Below, piece by piece: positions 27,732-36,166 of a stretch of DNA of 64,000 bases. The notes under the pieces are model-generated. The model had not been told where the DNA came from and did not search any database. It worked only from the letters and a program-made list of their open reading frames with translations. The stretch's first letter is position 1. Each line of letters starts with the position of its first letter. The DNA is taken from positions 61,131 to 125,130 of the forward strand of contig CALLAW010000008.1 in assembly GCA_938001865.1 (NCBI GenBank). Direction: 5' to 3'. Origin of the DNA: an uncultured Saprospiraceae bacterium (GTDB lineage: Bacteria; Bacteroidota; Bacteroidia; Chitinophagales; Saprospiraceae). A program made the translations under genes and the position numbers.

Positions 27732-30700
27732 ATGGAACAACAACAAGGTCAGCGATCATCCCCATTGCCACTATTGCTGATAGCAGTAGTGTTAGGATTA
27801 GTATTGCATGGCTCTTCGATGTTCTTCACCTTAGAGAAGACTTATGATGCCCTGATCCACTTATTCTTTGCAGATCACTACGCATCGAGTTGGTGGGAGC
27901 CATGGAATCAAAAGTGGTATACTGGCTTTACAGTCACCGGTTATCCTCCACTTGTCCATCAATTGATAGCGCTGTTCTCTCTGGTTGGAGGGTTGAAGTT
28001 TGGGCTATTCACATTAGCATTGCTTTGCCCTATCCTCTTCATCACTGGTGTCTACAGATATAGTTATCTCTTGACACAAGATCGGAGAGTTGCGGGGTAC
28101 AGTGCTCTATTTGCCTGTATCTCCACATCATTTACAGAGACTCTCCATGTATTCGGTCAGCTCCCAAGTATCATAGGTATCTCAGTACTCATGCATGCTC
28201 TTCCGCATATCTACAGGTGGTTACTCTACCGATCATGGTGGCACTTGATAGCTTCTCTATCTTTGATTGCAATCACTGTTGCCTCTCATCATGTCACTCC
28301 GATATTTGGGATGATCTTTTTTATCTTTCCAGTGATAGGGCTCACTCTGATGGATCACGCTACTGTAGCCCAGGGCGGAATCTCTTCTGTGAGATTTAGG
28401 CATTTTCTATTAGCGTTTCGGTCGCTATTTTGGAGGATAGTCGGATTTGGGATGGCTTCATTGTTCCTCATTATTAGTGTCATCCTCCCTTATTGGATCA
28501 ACTCTAAGAATAATCCAATAAGCCAAGTACCGATCCCACATGGCTCTAGAGACAATTTCTTAGAGGTACTTTCATCTGGTTTTATATTCTTTATACTTCC
28601 TTGGGGACTTCTCTTGTTGATACTCCCATACTTTTTCTATCGATTTTATCGGAAGAGATTAATCTTTTTTGGCATCTCATTTACCTTACTCTTTGTCTTA
28701 GGTACAGGAGGGACCACACCTATCCCGCGAGCACTACTCGGTGAGACAGCATTCAATATATTGACACTTGATCGATTTACTTTGTGGGCATCTATACTAG
28801 TATTACCGCTCGTAGGCGAATGGATAAATCACTTTCTCCACGGAGATATCAAAGAGTATTTGACTCGCAAGTTTGGTGCTATTTATAGAAAGGCAGCAGG
28901 TATTGTACTTACTCTGATCTGCCTCTCACTGACGATATTTACAATCACACTTTTCCAGTTCAGACCATCGCAGCCTGATGAGATCGAGATGCTTCCGATT
29001 GTGAATTTTCTCAATCAAGACGATCATGATCAATGGCGATATATGACACTTGGATTTGGAGATCAGATGGCGTGGTTAGCTACTCAGACTGATGCACTCT
29101 CTGTAGATGGTAATTACCATTCTGCTCGTAGACTCCCTGAGCTGATATCTCGAGCTGTAGAACGCTTAGAGAACTCAAAGTTCCTTGGTATCGAAGGGAT
29201 AGGCTCTCTTCAACAGTTTATGACAATCCCACATAAGTACAATCTCAAGTATATCTTCTCCAATGATAAGTTCTATGATCCAATCCTGCATTTCACTGGA
29301 TGGCATAGACTCACTCTATTAGAAAACGGAATCCAAGTATGGGAAAGACTCTATGTACCACCACTGCCCAATATCTTGCCCAAAGATCATCTCCCTGTAT
29401 GGCAAAAAACATATTGGGGCACTGTCCCATTGCTCACTATTCTCTTGATGCTCATCGTCTTGGCAATTGGATTCAAATCCAAACGAGTAGACGCATCCAA
29501 GACTCCACCGTATCGATCATTACCTAGATGGTTACTCTCTTGTAGTCATGTATGGGTGTATGGTGTCGGGATACTCATGTTGATAGGTATCTGGTCGTAC
29601 TACCAGAGCCAACACAAACTCAACACCCCAAGTAAAGTCATTAAGAGTTACTACAATGCCATAGACTTCAAAGACTTCAATCGAGCATATACACTCCTAG
29701 ACCCTAATCTAGCTCCACCGATAGAAGACTATCTCCGAGAGATATCAGTGTCGGATGGTGTGCTTAACTCATACGCTAAGATGAATGCTCTCGATATCAC
29801 CCTAGTCCAACAATCAGAATCTACAGCAAGAGCCAAAGTCACTATTGAATCCATCACACCACTCAAGAAGATGTCTCATGTCAGACTCCATCAGCTGAGC
29901 AAAGTGGATGGTCAGTGGTATATACAGCCGCCACCACAAGAGACAGACCTTCCACCTAATCTGTATCACGACCAATCTAGTCTCGATCTCTACTTACAAG
30001 GAAGACGAAAGGTGGGTTCTGGTCAGACTTACAGAGAAGACATCTTGAGCCAACCAGAAGTGATCGTAAGCCAAGCTGCTCTAGTCCAGCGAGACTCGAG
30101 CTATAGTATCATCGGAGTCATCCAAAACATCGACAATCTACCTGCTAATGTCTCTATACTCGGATCAGTCTACACAGCTGACAATGTACAGCTGGCATCA
30201 TATAATGCGATGTATACTCAGAAGCATATCCTTCTCCCAAAAGAGTCGACCATATTCAGAATAGACTTTGAGGATACAGCATGGAGTGATAATGACTCTC
30301 AGATACCTTCGACATTCGATCCATCGATTACCAATGGATTCAATTTTTCGGAAAGGCCAGTCAACTTTGATATACATCTTACTACAAATGTGGCTGCTAC
30401 TGACCTCTATAGATCTGTAAGCTTCAATTCCGTAGAGATAAGCCAAGATAATATCCGTGGTGTACTCTACAACTCTGGTACACAAGAAGTCACAATCCCT
30501 CAACTCCTCATTGGTTACTATCAAGATAATACTCTCCTCTGGGCAAGTTCGACATTCCTTGAATCTAACATCAGACAACAACGAAAAGTAAACTTCCAGA
30601 CCAATCTCCAGTCAATCAATGACTGCAAAGTGATCTCAAGTCAAAAGAACAACACCTACTGTAATGGCACACCAATCCAAGCAATCCTAGCAAAGAATGG

Positions 30701-30800
30701 ACTGACACCGAGTAGTCACGATGATACGACATATCCTCTCCCTGACTCAGAGATCGACATTTCCTTAGACATCAACACATTTATCGGCAATCCAAAATGA
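27732..30800 (+). CDS. Large polytopic membrane protein, PTPS-related / GT-C-like, glycan assembly
   Basis: 1022 residues. The N-terminal half (about 10-420) has ten or more membrane helices with short loops rich in His, Trp and Pro (KWYTGFTVTGYPPLVHQ), resembling the 6-pyruvoyl-tetrahydropterin-synthase-related membrane domain found in polysaccharide loci and, more loosely, GT-C glycosyltransferases. A soluble region (about 430-560) and two further helices (about 568-588 and 610-630) precede an NTF2-like domain (VIKSYYNAIDFKDFNRAYTL, about 640-730) and two beta domains. The stop overlaps the next start (ATGATG), implying translational coupling to the lipoprotein gene. A role in extracellular polysaccharide synthesis is inferred from context and family; the reaction is unknown. 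Confidence 0.75.
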   Translation: MEQQQGQRSSPLPLLLIAVVLGLVLHGSSMFFTLEKTYDALIHLFFADHYASSWWEPWNQKWYTGFTVTGYPPLVHQLIALFSLVGGLKFGLFTLALLCPILFITGVYRYSYLLTQDRRVAGYSALFACISTSFTETLHVFGQLPSIIGISVLMHALPHIYRWLLYRSWWHLIASLSLIAITVASHHVTPIFGMIFFIFPVIGLTLMDHATVAQGGISSVRFRHFLLAFRSLFWRIVGFGMASLFLIISVILPYWINSKNNPISQVPIPHGSRDNFLEVLSSGFIFFILPWGLLLLILPYFFYRFYRKRLIFFGISFTLLFVLGTGGTTPIPRALLGETAFNILTLDRFTLWASILVLPLVGEWINHFLHGDIKEYLTRKFGAIYRKAAGIVLTLICLSLTIFTITLFQFRPSQPDEIEMLPIVNFLNQDDHDQWRYMTLGFGDQMAWLATQTDALSVDGNYHSARRLPELISRAVERLENSKFLGIEGIGSLQQFMTIPHKYNLKYIFSNDKFYDPILHFTGWHRLTLLENGIQVWERLYVPPLPNILPKDHLPVWQKTYWGTVPLLTILLMLIVLAIGFKSKRVDASKTPPYRSLPRWLLSCSHVWVYGVGILMLIGIWSYYQSQHKLNTPSKVIKSYYNAIDFKDFNRAYTLLDPNLAPPIEDYLREISVSDGVLNSYAKMNALDITLVQQSESTARAKVTIESITPLKKMSHVRLHQLSKVDGQWYIQPPPQETDLPPNLYHDQSSLDLYLQGRRKVGSGQTYREDILSQPEVIVSQAALVQRDSSYSIIGVIQNIDNLPANVSILGSVYTADNVQLASYNAMYTQKHILLPKESTIFRIDFEDTAWSDNDSQIPSTFDPSITNGFNFSERPVNFDIHLTTNVAATDLYRSVSFNSVEISQDNIRGVLYNSGTQEVTIPQLLIGYYQDNTLLWASSTFLESNIRQQRKVNFQTNLQSINDCKVISSQKNNTYCNGTPIQAILAKNGLTPSSHDDTTYPLPDSEIDISLDINTFIGNPK

Positions 30801-32020
30801 TGAAGCACCTCCAGATATTGAGCATAGTACTCTTGAGCATCATTGCTTGTCAACGGTCAACCCCTGAGGTGAATACTGAATCTCAGATCAGACATGTCGA
30901 TGCACTCCAGACATTAAGAGCAGGAGATCAGCTAACCATCAAGGTAGAGATCGATGGTCAGATACCGACCATGCTAGTGAGATCTACGAGTGGTACACAT
31001 CTCATCTCATCATCTCCAACTCTGAGTACGGACAAGGTAGTGACCTATGAGATACCTGAGAGCATTACTCGTAAGAGTGGGCTGCTACACTGGGTCGTCA
31101 TCAGTGGCCAACAATCAACCAAAGGACAGATCACTATTACTCCCGATACACTTACCGAAGATATCGAAGTCTATATCGGACCTACCACATTGACTGCAGG
31201 GATGCCTGAGTCTAGCATGACTACTGCACTACTTACTGATCGCTACGACAATCTGCTCGCTGACAACCATCCTGCCTTATTGACCACATCGATACAAGGT
31301 GTCATACAGCAGACAGATCTCTCGGTCAATCATGGTGTAGTATCGTCTCTCCATGATGCACCATCTCGAGCAGGTATCATCTATACCACTCTGTCATCTG
31401 ACTTATCACACTCGGAAGAATATAGCTATCAGGTCAATGCTGCAGTTGCTACTCATTGTGTATTGACTGCACACCGACAGCACTCCTATGCTGATGGGAG
31501 CACACCATTGACTCTCATGACACAACGACTAGTAGATAAGTATGCCAATCCAGTAGAGAATGGTACGCTTGTCACATTTACAGCAGTAGATACAAGAAGC
31601 AATATCTCTCAAGCTCAGACATATACGATAGACGGTATCGCCAAGTCGACCCTCGTGCATCCTGCATATGCAACCGGCCTAAGCATCCATGCTAATATCC
31701 ATAATCTCAAGAGCAACACCATAGAGTTGCAATTCGAAGAAGTGATGAGGAGTCTACCGCTGCACCTAGACTCTCTAGGGGTCTTAACTGTCGGTCCATT
31801 GCAGAGTTATATGGAGCAGATGATCCCCGACGGCCTACCAATCGAAATCAATCTCTATGCCCATGACCACAATATCTATACAACTACACTATACTCACAG
31901 AAAGGTAAAGTAACTTTAGACCTCAACAATGTGATCATCACTCCGCTTGATACATCTCTGATTATCTCTGTAGAGGCAGCTGGCTTGAAGCAAACAATCT
32001 CCAACAAACACAGCAACTAA
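30797..32020 (+). CDS. Lipoprotein with invasin-like Ig domains
   Basis: The 407-residue product begins with a lipoprotein signal (MMKHLQILSIVLLSIIAC, lipobox IIAC). The rest is beta-rich and includes segments typical of bacterial Ig-like (Big_1/invasin-type) repeats: TTALLTDRYDNLLADNHPAL and ADGSTPLTLMTQRLVDKYAN, each with the LxD.xgNp.. turn. It overlaps the upstream membrane-protein gene by four bases and is followed by the GH-like gene with a one-base overlap, so all three are probably made as one unit. A periplasmic or surface partner in glycan export or binding is plausible; no enzymatic motif is visible. Confidence 0.75.
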   Translation: MMKHLQILSIVLLSIIACQRSTPEVNTESQIRHVDALQTLRAGDQLTIKVEIDGQIPTMLVRSTSGTHLISSSPTLSTDKVVTYEIPESITRKSGLLHWVVISGQQSTKGQITITPDTLTEDIEVYIGPTTLTAGMPESSMTTALLTDRYDNLLADNHPALLTTSIQGVIQQTDLSVNHGVVSSLHDAPSRAGIIYTTLSSDLSHSEEYSYQVNAAVATHCVLTAHRQHSYADGSTPLTLMTQRLVDKYANPVENGTLVTFTAVDTRSNISQAQTYTIDGIAKSTLVHPAYATGLSIHANIHNLKSNTIELQFEEVMRSLPLHLDSLGVLTVGPLQSYMEQMIPDGLPIEINLYAHDHNIYTTTLYSQKGKVTLDLNNVIITPLDTSLIISVEAAGLKQTISNKHSN

Positions 32021-33570
32021 TGAGTCAATCAAATAAAATAAGTCGTGTCGGATTGGCTCTCATTTACATCACATTGATCGCAGTAATCCTCTTCGTAATC
32101 AGTAGTCTCATAGGCTATCTCAATACTGGCGCAGACAGAGCAAGTATCTTACATCTACCCATCTACCAACGCCAATACTCTGCACAGCACACTCTTGTAG
32201 ATGACGGCAATGAAGGCTCCCCTATTACCAACGAAACAAGAGACCAACTTGTCGAAGATTACTTATTGGCTTGGAAGAGAAGGCAACAAGGCATCTCATT
32301 GCAACAGCCAGCATACTTTACAGATTACTTCACCCCTAAGATGCAGCAGAGATATCAAGATCTGATCACTGATCAACAGTCAAGTAACCTACGAGAAGAA
32401 GCTGTAGACCTCAATCATCAGATCGATATCAAATTTCATACTCTTGATAAGTCTCTTGTGGTACTAGAGGATACCAAAGTCATCCAACATCGAAGAATCT
32501 TCCACAATGATAGACTGATCTATACTGAGACTGATACCTCAGCATATCGGGTGGTCTGCGTGAGAGAGGATGGACATTGGAGGATAAGACATCTCACCAG
32601 TATCTCATCACCTAGCACATCTGATCAAGAGATAGGTCGTGATGATCCGAGACTAATCTCTAGATCCCAAGTAGCAGGCTGGCAAGGTCTCAACTATTAT
32701 CCCAAAGACTACGCTTGGGATACTTTCAATGCAGCGATTGATGATCAGATCTACTTAGATGATCTCCAACTCATCCAATCCCTTGGCCTGAATACTCTGA
32801 GGGTATTTATCCAGTATGAAGACTTCGGCGGACCAGACGTATCTCCTGCCAAGATAGCGCAACTCAAGAGGTTTCTAGACTTTGCAATCCAGTTTGATCT
32901 GAGGGTAATCTTGACATTGTTTGACTTCTATGGTGACTATACATTGGACGATTGGATACTGACTGATGCTCATCTTGTCAGTATCATAGAGGCTGTCAGA
33001 GAGCACCCCGCGATCCTTGCATACGATATCAAGAATGAGCCAGACCTAGACTTCGAGAGCAGAGGTACTGACCTTGTCACAGAGTGGCTCTCGCATCAGA
33101 TAGATGTGATAAGGTCTCTGGATGACCTCCACCCTATCACTATTGGATGGAGTAATGCTGAGAGAGCTCATACATTATCAGATAAGGTAGATCTAGTATC
33201 CTATCATTACTATCTATCCGAGGACAGATACCAATCTACATTGGATCGACTGACCACTCAAGTAGGAGATCTCAAACCAATCCTAATATCAGAGTATGGA
33301 AGGACGTCCTATCGTGGACTCTGGAATCCAATCCAATATAGTCGCGACGATCAAGCACAGTATCTGTCGAGTATCACAGATCAGAGTCAGTCTCGCCAAG
33401 TCGGATATCTTGCTTGGACTCTCTATGATTATCCAGCGATACCTACGAGAGTAGTAGGACGATTGCCTTGGCGGAAAAAGTATCAGCAATACTATGGAAT
33501 AATAGATGTTGATGGTGTACCTAAGCCAGCGTACCAGTCACTCAACATCCAAGATAGCTCTCAAGACTAA
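32020..33570 (+). CDS. Membrane-anchored glycoside hydrolase, clan GH-A (GH5-like)
   Basis: 516 residues. One N-terminal membrane helix (VGLALIYITLIAVILFVISSL, about 9-29) is followed by an NTF2-like/uncharacterised domain (70-205) and a TIM-barrel hydrolase domain. Visible clan GH-A features are GLNTLRVFIQYEDFGG, YDIKNEPDLDFES (acid/base Glu in NEP), LVSYHYYLSE and ILISEYGRTS (nucleophile Glu near the end of strand 7), then LAWTLYDYP. The catalytic pair is complete, so it is likely to cut a beta-linked glycan, perhaps trimming the product of its own operon. Its stop codon overlaps that of the converging GT4 gene. Confidence 0.85.
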   Translation: MSQSNKISRVGLALIYITLIAVILFVISSLIGYLNTGADRASILHLPIYQRQYSAQHTLVDDGNEGSPITNETRDQLVEDYLLAWKRRQQGISLQQPAYFTDYFTPKMQQRYQDLITDQQSSNLREEAVDLNHQIDIKFHTLDKSLVVLEDTKVIQHRRIFHNDRLIYTETDTSAYRVVCVREDGHWRIRHLTSISSPSTSDQEIGRDDPRLISRSQVAGWQGLNYYPKDYAWDTFNAAIDDQIYLDDLQLIQSLGLNTLRVFIQYEDFGGPDVSPAKIAQLKRFLDFAIQFDLRVILTLFDFYGDYTLDDWILTDAHLVSIIEAVREHPAILAYDIKNEPDLDFESRGTDLVTEWLSHQIDVIRSLDDLHPITIGWSNAERAHTLSDKVDLVSYHYYLSEDRYQSTLDRLTTQVGDLKPILISEYGRTSYRGLWNPIQYSRDDQAQYLSSITDQSQSRQVGYLAWTLYDYPAIPTRVVGRLPWRKKYQQYYGIIDVDGVPKPAYQSLNIQDSSQD

Positions 33571-34784
33571 CTGATGGCAAGCACATTGTCCACTGAGACA
33601 CTCTGATTATCCGCTTGGATGATTTCATTGAATAATTGAACATATAGATCAGTTATCTTAGACATCGGATATGCCGTTGCAGCCTTATAGTTTTGCTTAC
33701 CCATAGACACTCTATATCTTGGGTTGACTACGATAGCTTGGATCGCTTTAGCTAAGCTGATGATACTCTCTGGCTCAAAAAACTCACCCTGATACCCTTC
33801 GTCTGTGACCAATCTTGCAAGGTCTCCAAGATCAGGCATCACAACTGCTCTCCCGTAGCTACCCGCCTGATGTAATACCCCAGAGCTGCCAGTGGTAGAG
33901 GTATATGGAAAGACAGCTACTGCACTCTCTGTAAATATCCGCTCCACATCTTGCTCAGCGACATATCCCGTAAATCTTAGCTTAGAGACATGTTGATATT
34001 GCTGAGCTACCCTTGCTAGATAACCTTTGACATTGGGATTATCAGTGCCAGCAATCACAATCTCCAAGTCCATGCCGGTATCTTTGCGGACTAGCTCCAC
34101 TGCCTCGATGAGATTCTCGACCTTCTTGTATGTACCGAACTTGCCAAATGCCATGATCTGCAATGGACCACTTGGAAGTGTATAAGTCGGCTCAGCTGCA
34201 ACTTCAAAGGTGCCATGTGGGATCAGCCTGACATGATCTACTCCATACTCCTTGCTCAAGATATCAACATATGATTGCATCGTGACTGCTACTCTATCTG
34301 CATTCAATATCAACCTTGTTAGAGATTTACCTATGAGTGTATAGACCCTCTTGAGGAGCTTATTACTTGCAAATCCAGCAGTATCTAAGTCTACAGTCTC
34401 CATAATATTGTGAAGCAATACTATGGTAGGGATCTTCATCCACTTAGACACTGTAGGCAACATCAGTCCCAATGCTGCTTGTATCTTACTGTCACCAAAC
34501 TTCATAAATTGTAGATTGTACAATACTGCATCTGGCTTGATAGATCTGAGTGCTGAGCTCACTGACCAGAGAGTCTTATAACTATTAAATGTCCAACACT
34601 CTTTAACACTAATCTTACACCCACTCTCGGTAAATGCAATATCTTTTCCCTCCTCTGTCCGATCTGTGAGGAGGATGATTTCTGTAATCTCAGAGTGTTG
34701 TCTAAAGCTCTTCACTAGATGATATGCATATTCTGTAAGAGTAACTTTACTTGGTGGATAAGCTGTGACTATTGCAAGTTTCAT
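33567..34784 (-). CDS. Glycosyltransferase family 4
   Basis: The 405-residue protein has a GT-B fold of the GT4 type: the N-terminal domain starts MKLAIVTAYPPSKVTLTEYA, the link RLIPHGTFE, the C-terminal donor domain with MAFGKFGTYKKVENLIEAVE, VIAGTDNP, LRFTGYVAEQDVERIF and the E-x7-E-like segment AVFPYTSTTGSSGVLHQAGS with VVMPDLGDLA. It should use a nucleotide sugar to extend a glycan in the cytoplasm. It is co-oriented with the flippase gene 44 bases upstream, and the two probably form a unit that adds to and exports a lipid-linked oligosaccharide. Confidence 0.9.
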   Translation of the reverse strand: MKLAIVTAYPPSKVTLTEYAYHLVKSFRQHSEITEIILLTDRTEEGKDIAFTESGCKISVKECWTFNSYKTLWSVSSALRSIKPDAVLYNLQFMKFGDSKIQAALGLMLPTVSKWMKIPTIVLLHNIMETVDLDTAGFASNKLLKRVYTLIGKSLTRLILNADRVAVTMQSYVDILSKEYGVDHVRLIPHGTFEVAAEPTYTLPSGPLQIMAFGKFGTYKKVENLIEAVELVRKDTGMDLEIVIAGTDNPNVKGYLARVAQQYQHVSKLRFTGYVAEQDVERIFTESAVAVFPYTSTTGSSGVLHQAGSYGRAVVMPDLGDLARLVTDEGYQGEFFEPESIISLAKAIQAIVVNPRYRVSMGKQNYKAATAYPMSKITDLYVQLFNEIIQADNQSVSVDNVLAIS

Positions 34785-34828
34785 GATTGATGCTTTTTTT
34801 ATTATTTAATGTTATTGTTTATTGAGAG

Positions 34829-36100
34829 TTATCTCGATTGATTCGTGTAGGCGTATCGGTAGTAGAGTACTTGGATCAAGAGTAGAGCTCCCATAGCTAA
34901 GACTTGTTGAAGGACGACTTGATAGAGACTCTCATGATACATCACCACAAGTGCTACTTGGACTACCCCTAGTGTGACAGTGATGAATATCGGAATATAT
35001 CTACTCAATGAGAGTGCATAGTAGACGTAGATATTAGCTATTGCAAATGCTGAAGTGGCGAGTGCATATAACCAGAGTAGGTCAGCTATCTCAAGGTAAG
35101 CACTCCCAAACAAGCTCAGAATGACCACCTCTGGAATCAGGTAACTGACTCCGACTATAGCTCCACTCATGAGTGCTGTATAGCTGACATACTTCATGAG
35201 TAATGGTCTACTATCCTCTCCTGACTTCTCTAAGCGTATCACCTTTGGCAACAGCAACATTACAAACATCCAGGCTAAGAAGTATACCACTCGACCTATC
35301 ATCGCTAAGGCTGAATAAAGTCCTGCTTGCTCTGCATCGAAATAATGCTTGACCAAAAGGATATCACTGTTATTGATCAATATCTGCGAAAGCTCATAAC
35401 AACAAGTAAATACTGCAAATCTTAATATCGTCTGCTCGAGTTGTGATGGCAATGTAGCAGTCTTAAAGAACGAGTGTCTCCCCGCAGAAGGCCATATCCC
35501 TACTGTGACACTCAATACGATGCCCAGAGCAATGCAGAATCCTACTGCCTGAGGGAGCAAGGTGAGTAAGATCAATGTAGTCACGAGCTTAGTCCACATC
35601 TCCAACTGGTAACTCCATGATAGCTTGACAAATTGACTGCCTCCTTGATGAACGCCTCTATGGACACTCATGACAAAGTACAGAGGTACACAGAGTCCAA
35701 ATACCTGAAACATAGATGGTGATGAGACGTTGAGTAGATCTGCCATCCACCAACTCATCATGACTAGCACTCCTCCGATCACACTACCAAGGATGACTGC
35801 CCTCTGCTTGAAGTAAGAGACGATCTGTCGTACTTGGGTCTCAGTACTCTCTGCTCTAAACTTAGCAACTGTCAATTGGAGTGTCATCGCTACGAATGAC
35901 AAGACTAAGAGCAACGTGATCAATAGGGCAGCATCAGCGTATCTCTCTGGACCGAGTAATCTCCCAAGGATCAGATTGTAAGCATAGTTACCAGCATTTA
36001 CCACGAGTACACTCAACATGAATGATTGCTCTTGAGTGATATTAAGAGTACCTTTATGCCAAGAGTACTGTGATATTGTCTGATTGTTGTTGCGATTCAT
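34829..36100 (-). CDS. Polysaccharide flippase (Wzx/MVF-like membrane protein)
   Basis: About 423 residues from the start at 36100 (MNRNNNQTISQYSW). Twelve or so membrane helices, an N-terminal VVNAGNYAYNLILGRLLGPERYADAALL-type opening (here only NLILGRLLGPERYA is cited), and paired six-helix halves point to the MOP/MVF superfamily that moves lipid-linked oligosaccharides across the inner membrane. The frame extends to 36196, but that extension would overlap the divergent gene and has low family resemblance, so the internal ATG at 36100 is preferred. It lies upstream of the GT4 gene on the same strand. Confidence 0.85.
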   Translation of the reverse strand: MNRNNNQTISQYSWHKGTLNITQEQSFMLSVLVVNAGNYAYNLILGRLLGPERYADAALLITLLLVLSFVAMTLQLTVAKFRAESTETQVRQIVSYFKQRAVILGSVIGGVLVMMSWWMADLLNVSSPSMFQVFGLCVPLYFVMSVHRGVHQGGSQFVKLSWSYQLEMWTKLVTTLILLTLLPQAVGFCIALGIVLSVTVGIWPSAGRHSFFKTATLPSQLEQTILRFAVFTCCYELSQILINNSDILLVKHYFDAEQAGLYSALAMIGRVVYFLAWMFVMLLLPKVIRLEKSGEDSRPLLMKYVSYTALMSGAIVGVSYLIPEVVILSLFGSAYLEIADLLWLYALATSAFAIANIYVYYALSLSRYIPIFITVTLGVVQVALVVMYHESLYQVVLQQVLAMGALLLIQVLYYRYAYTNQSR

Positions 36101-36166
36101 ACTACAAATGTGCAAGATCTTACTCTCTATTATCGTCAACCTTCGTTGAACTGCAGTAAAGTATCG

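Noticed and set aside
27732..30800. Possible classic oligosaccharyltransferase or O-antigen ligase
   Set aside because: Lacks clear GT-C DxD/ExD motifs or Wzy_C ligase signature; the PTPS-related assignment is safer.
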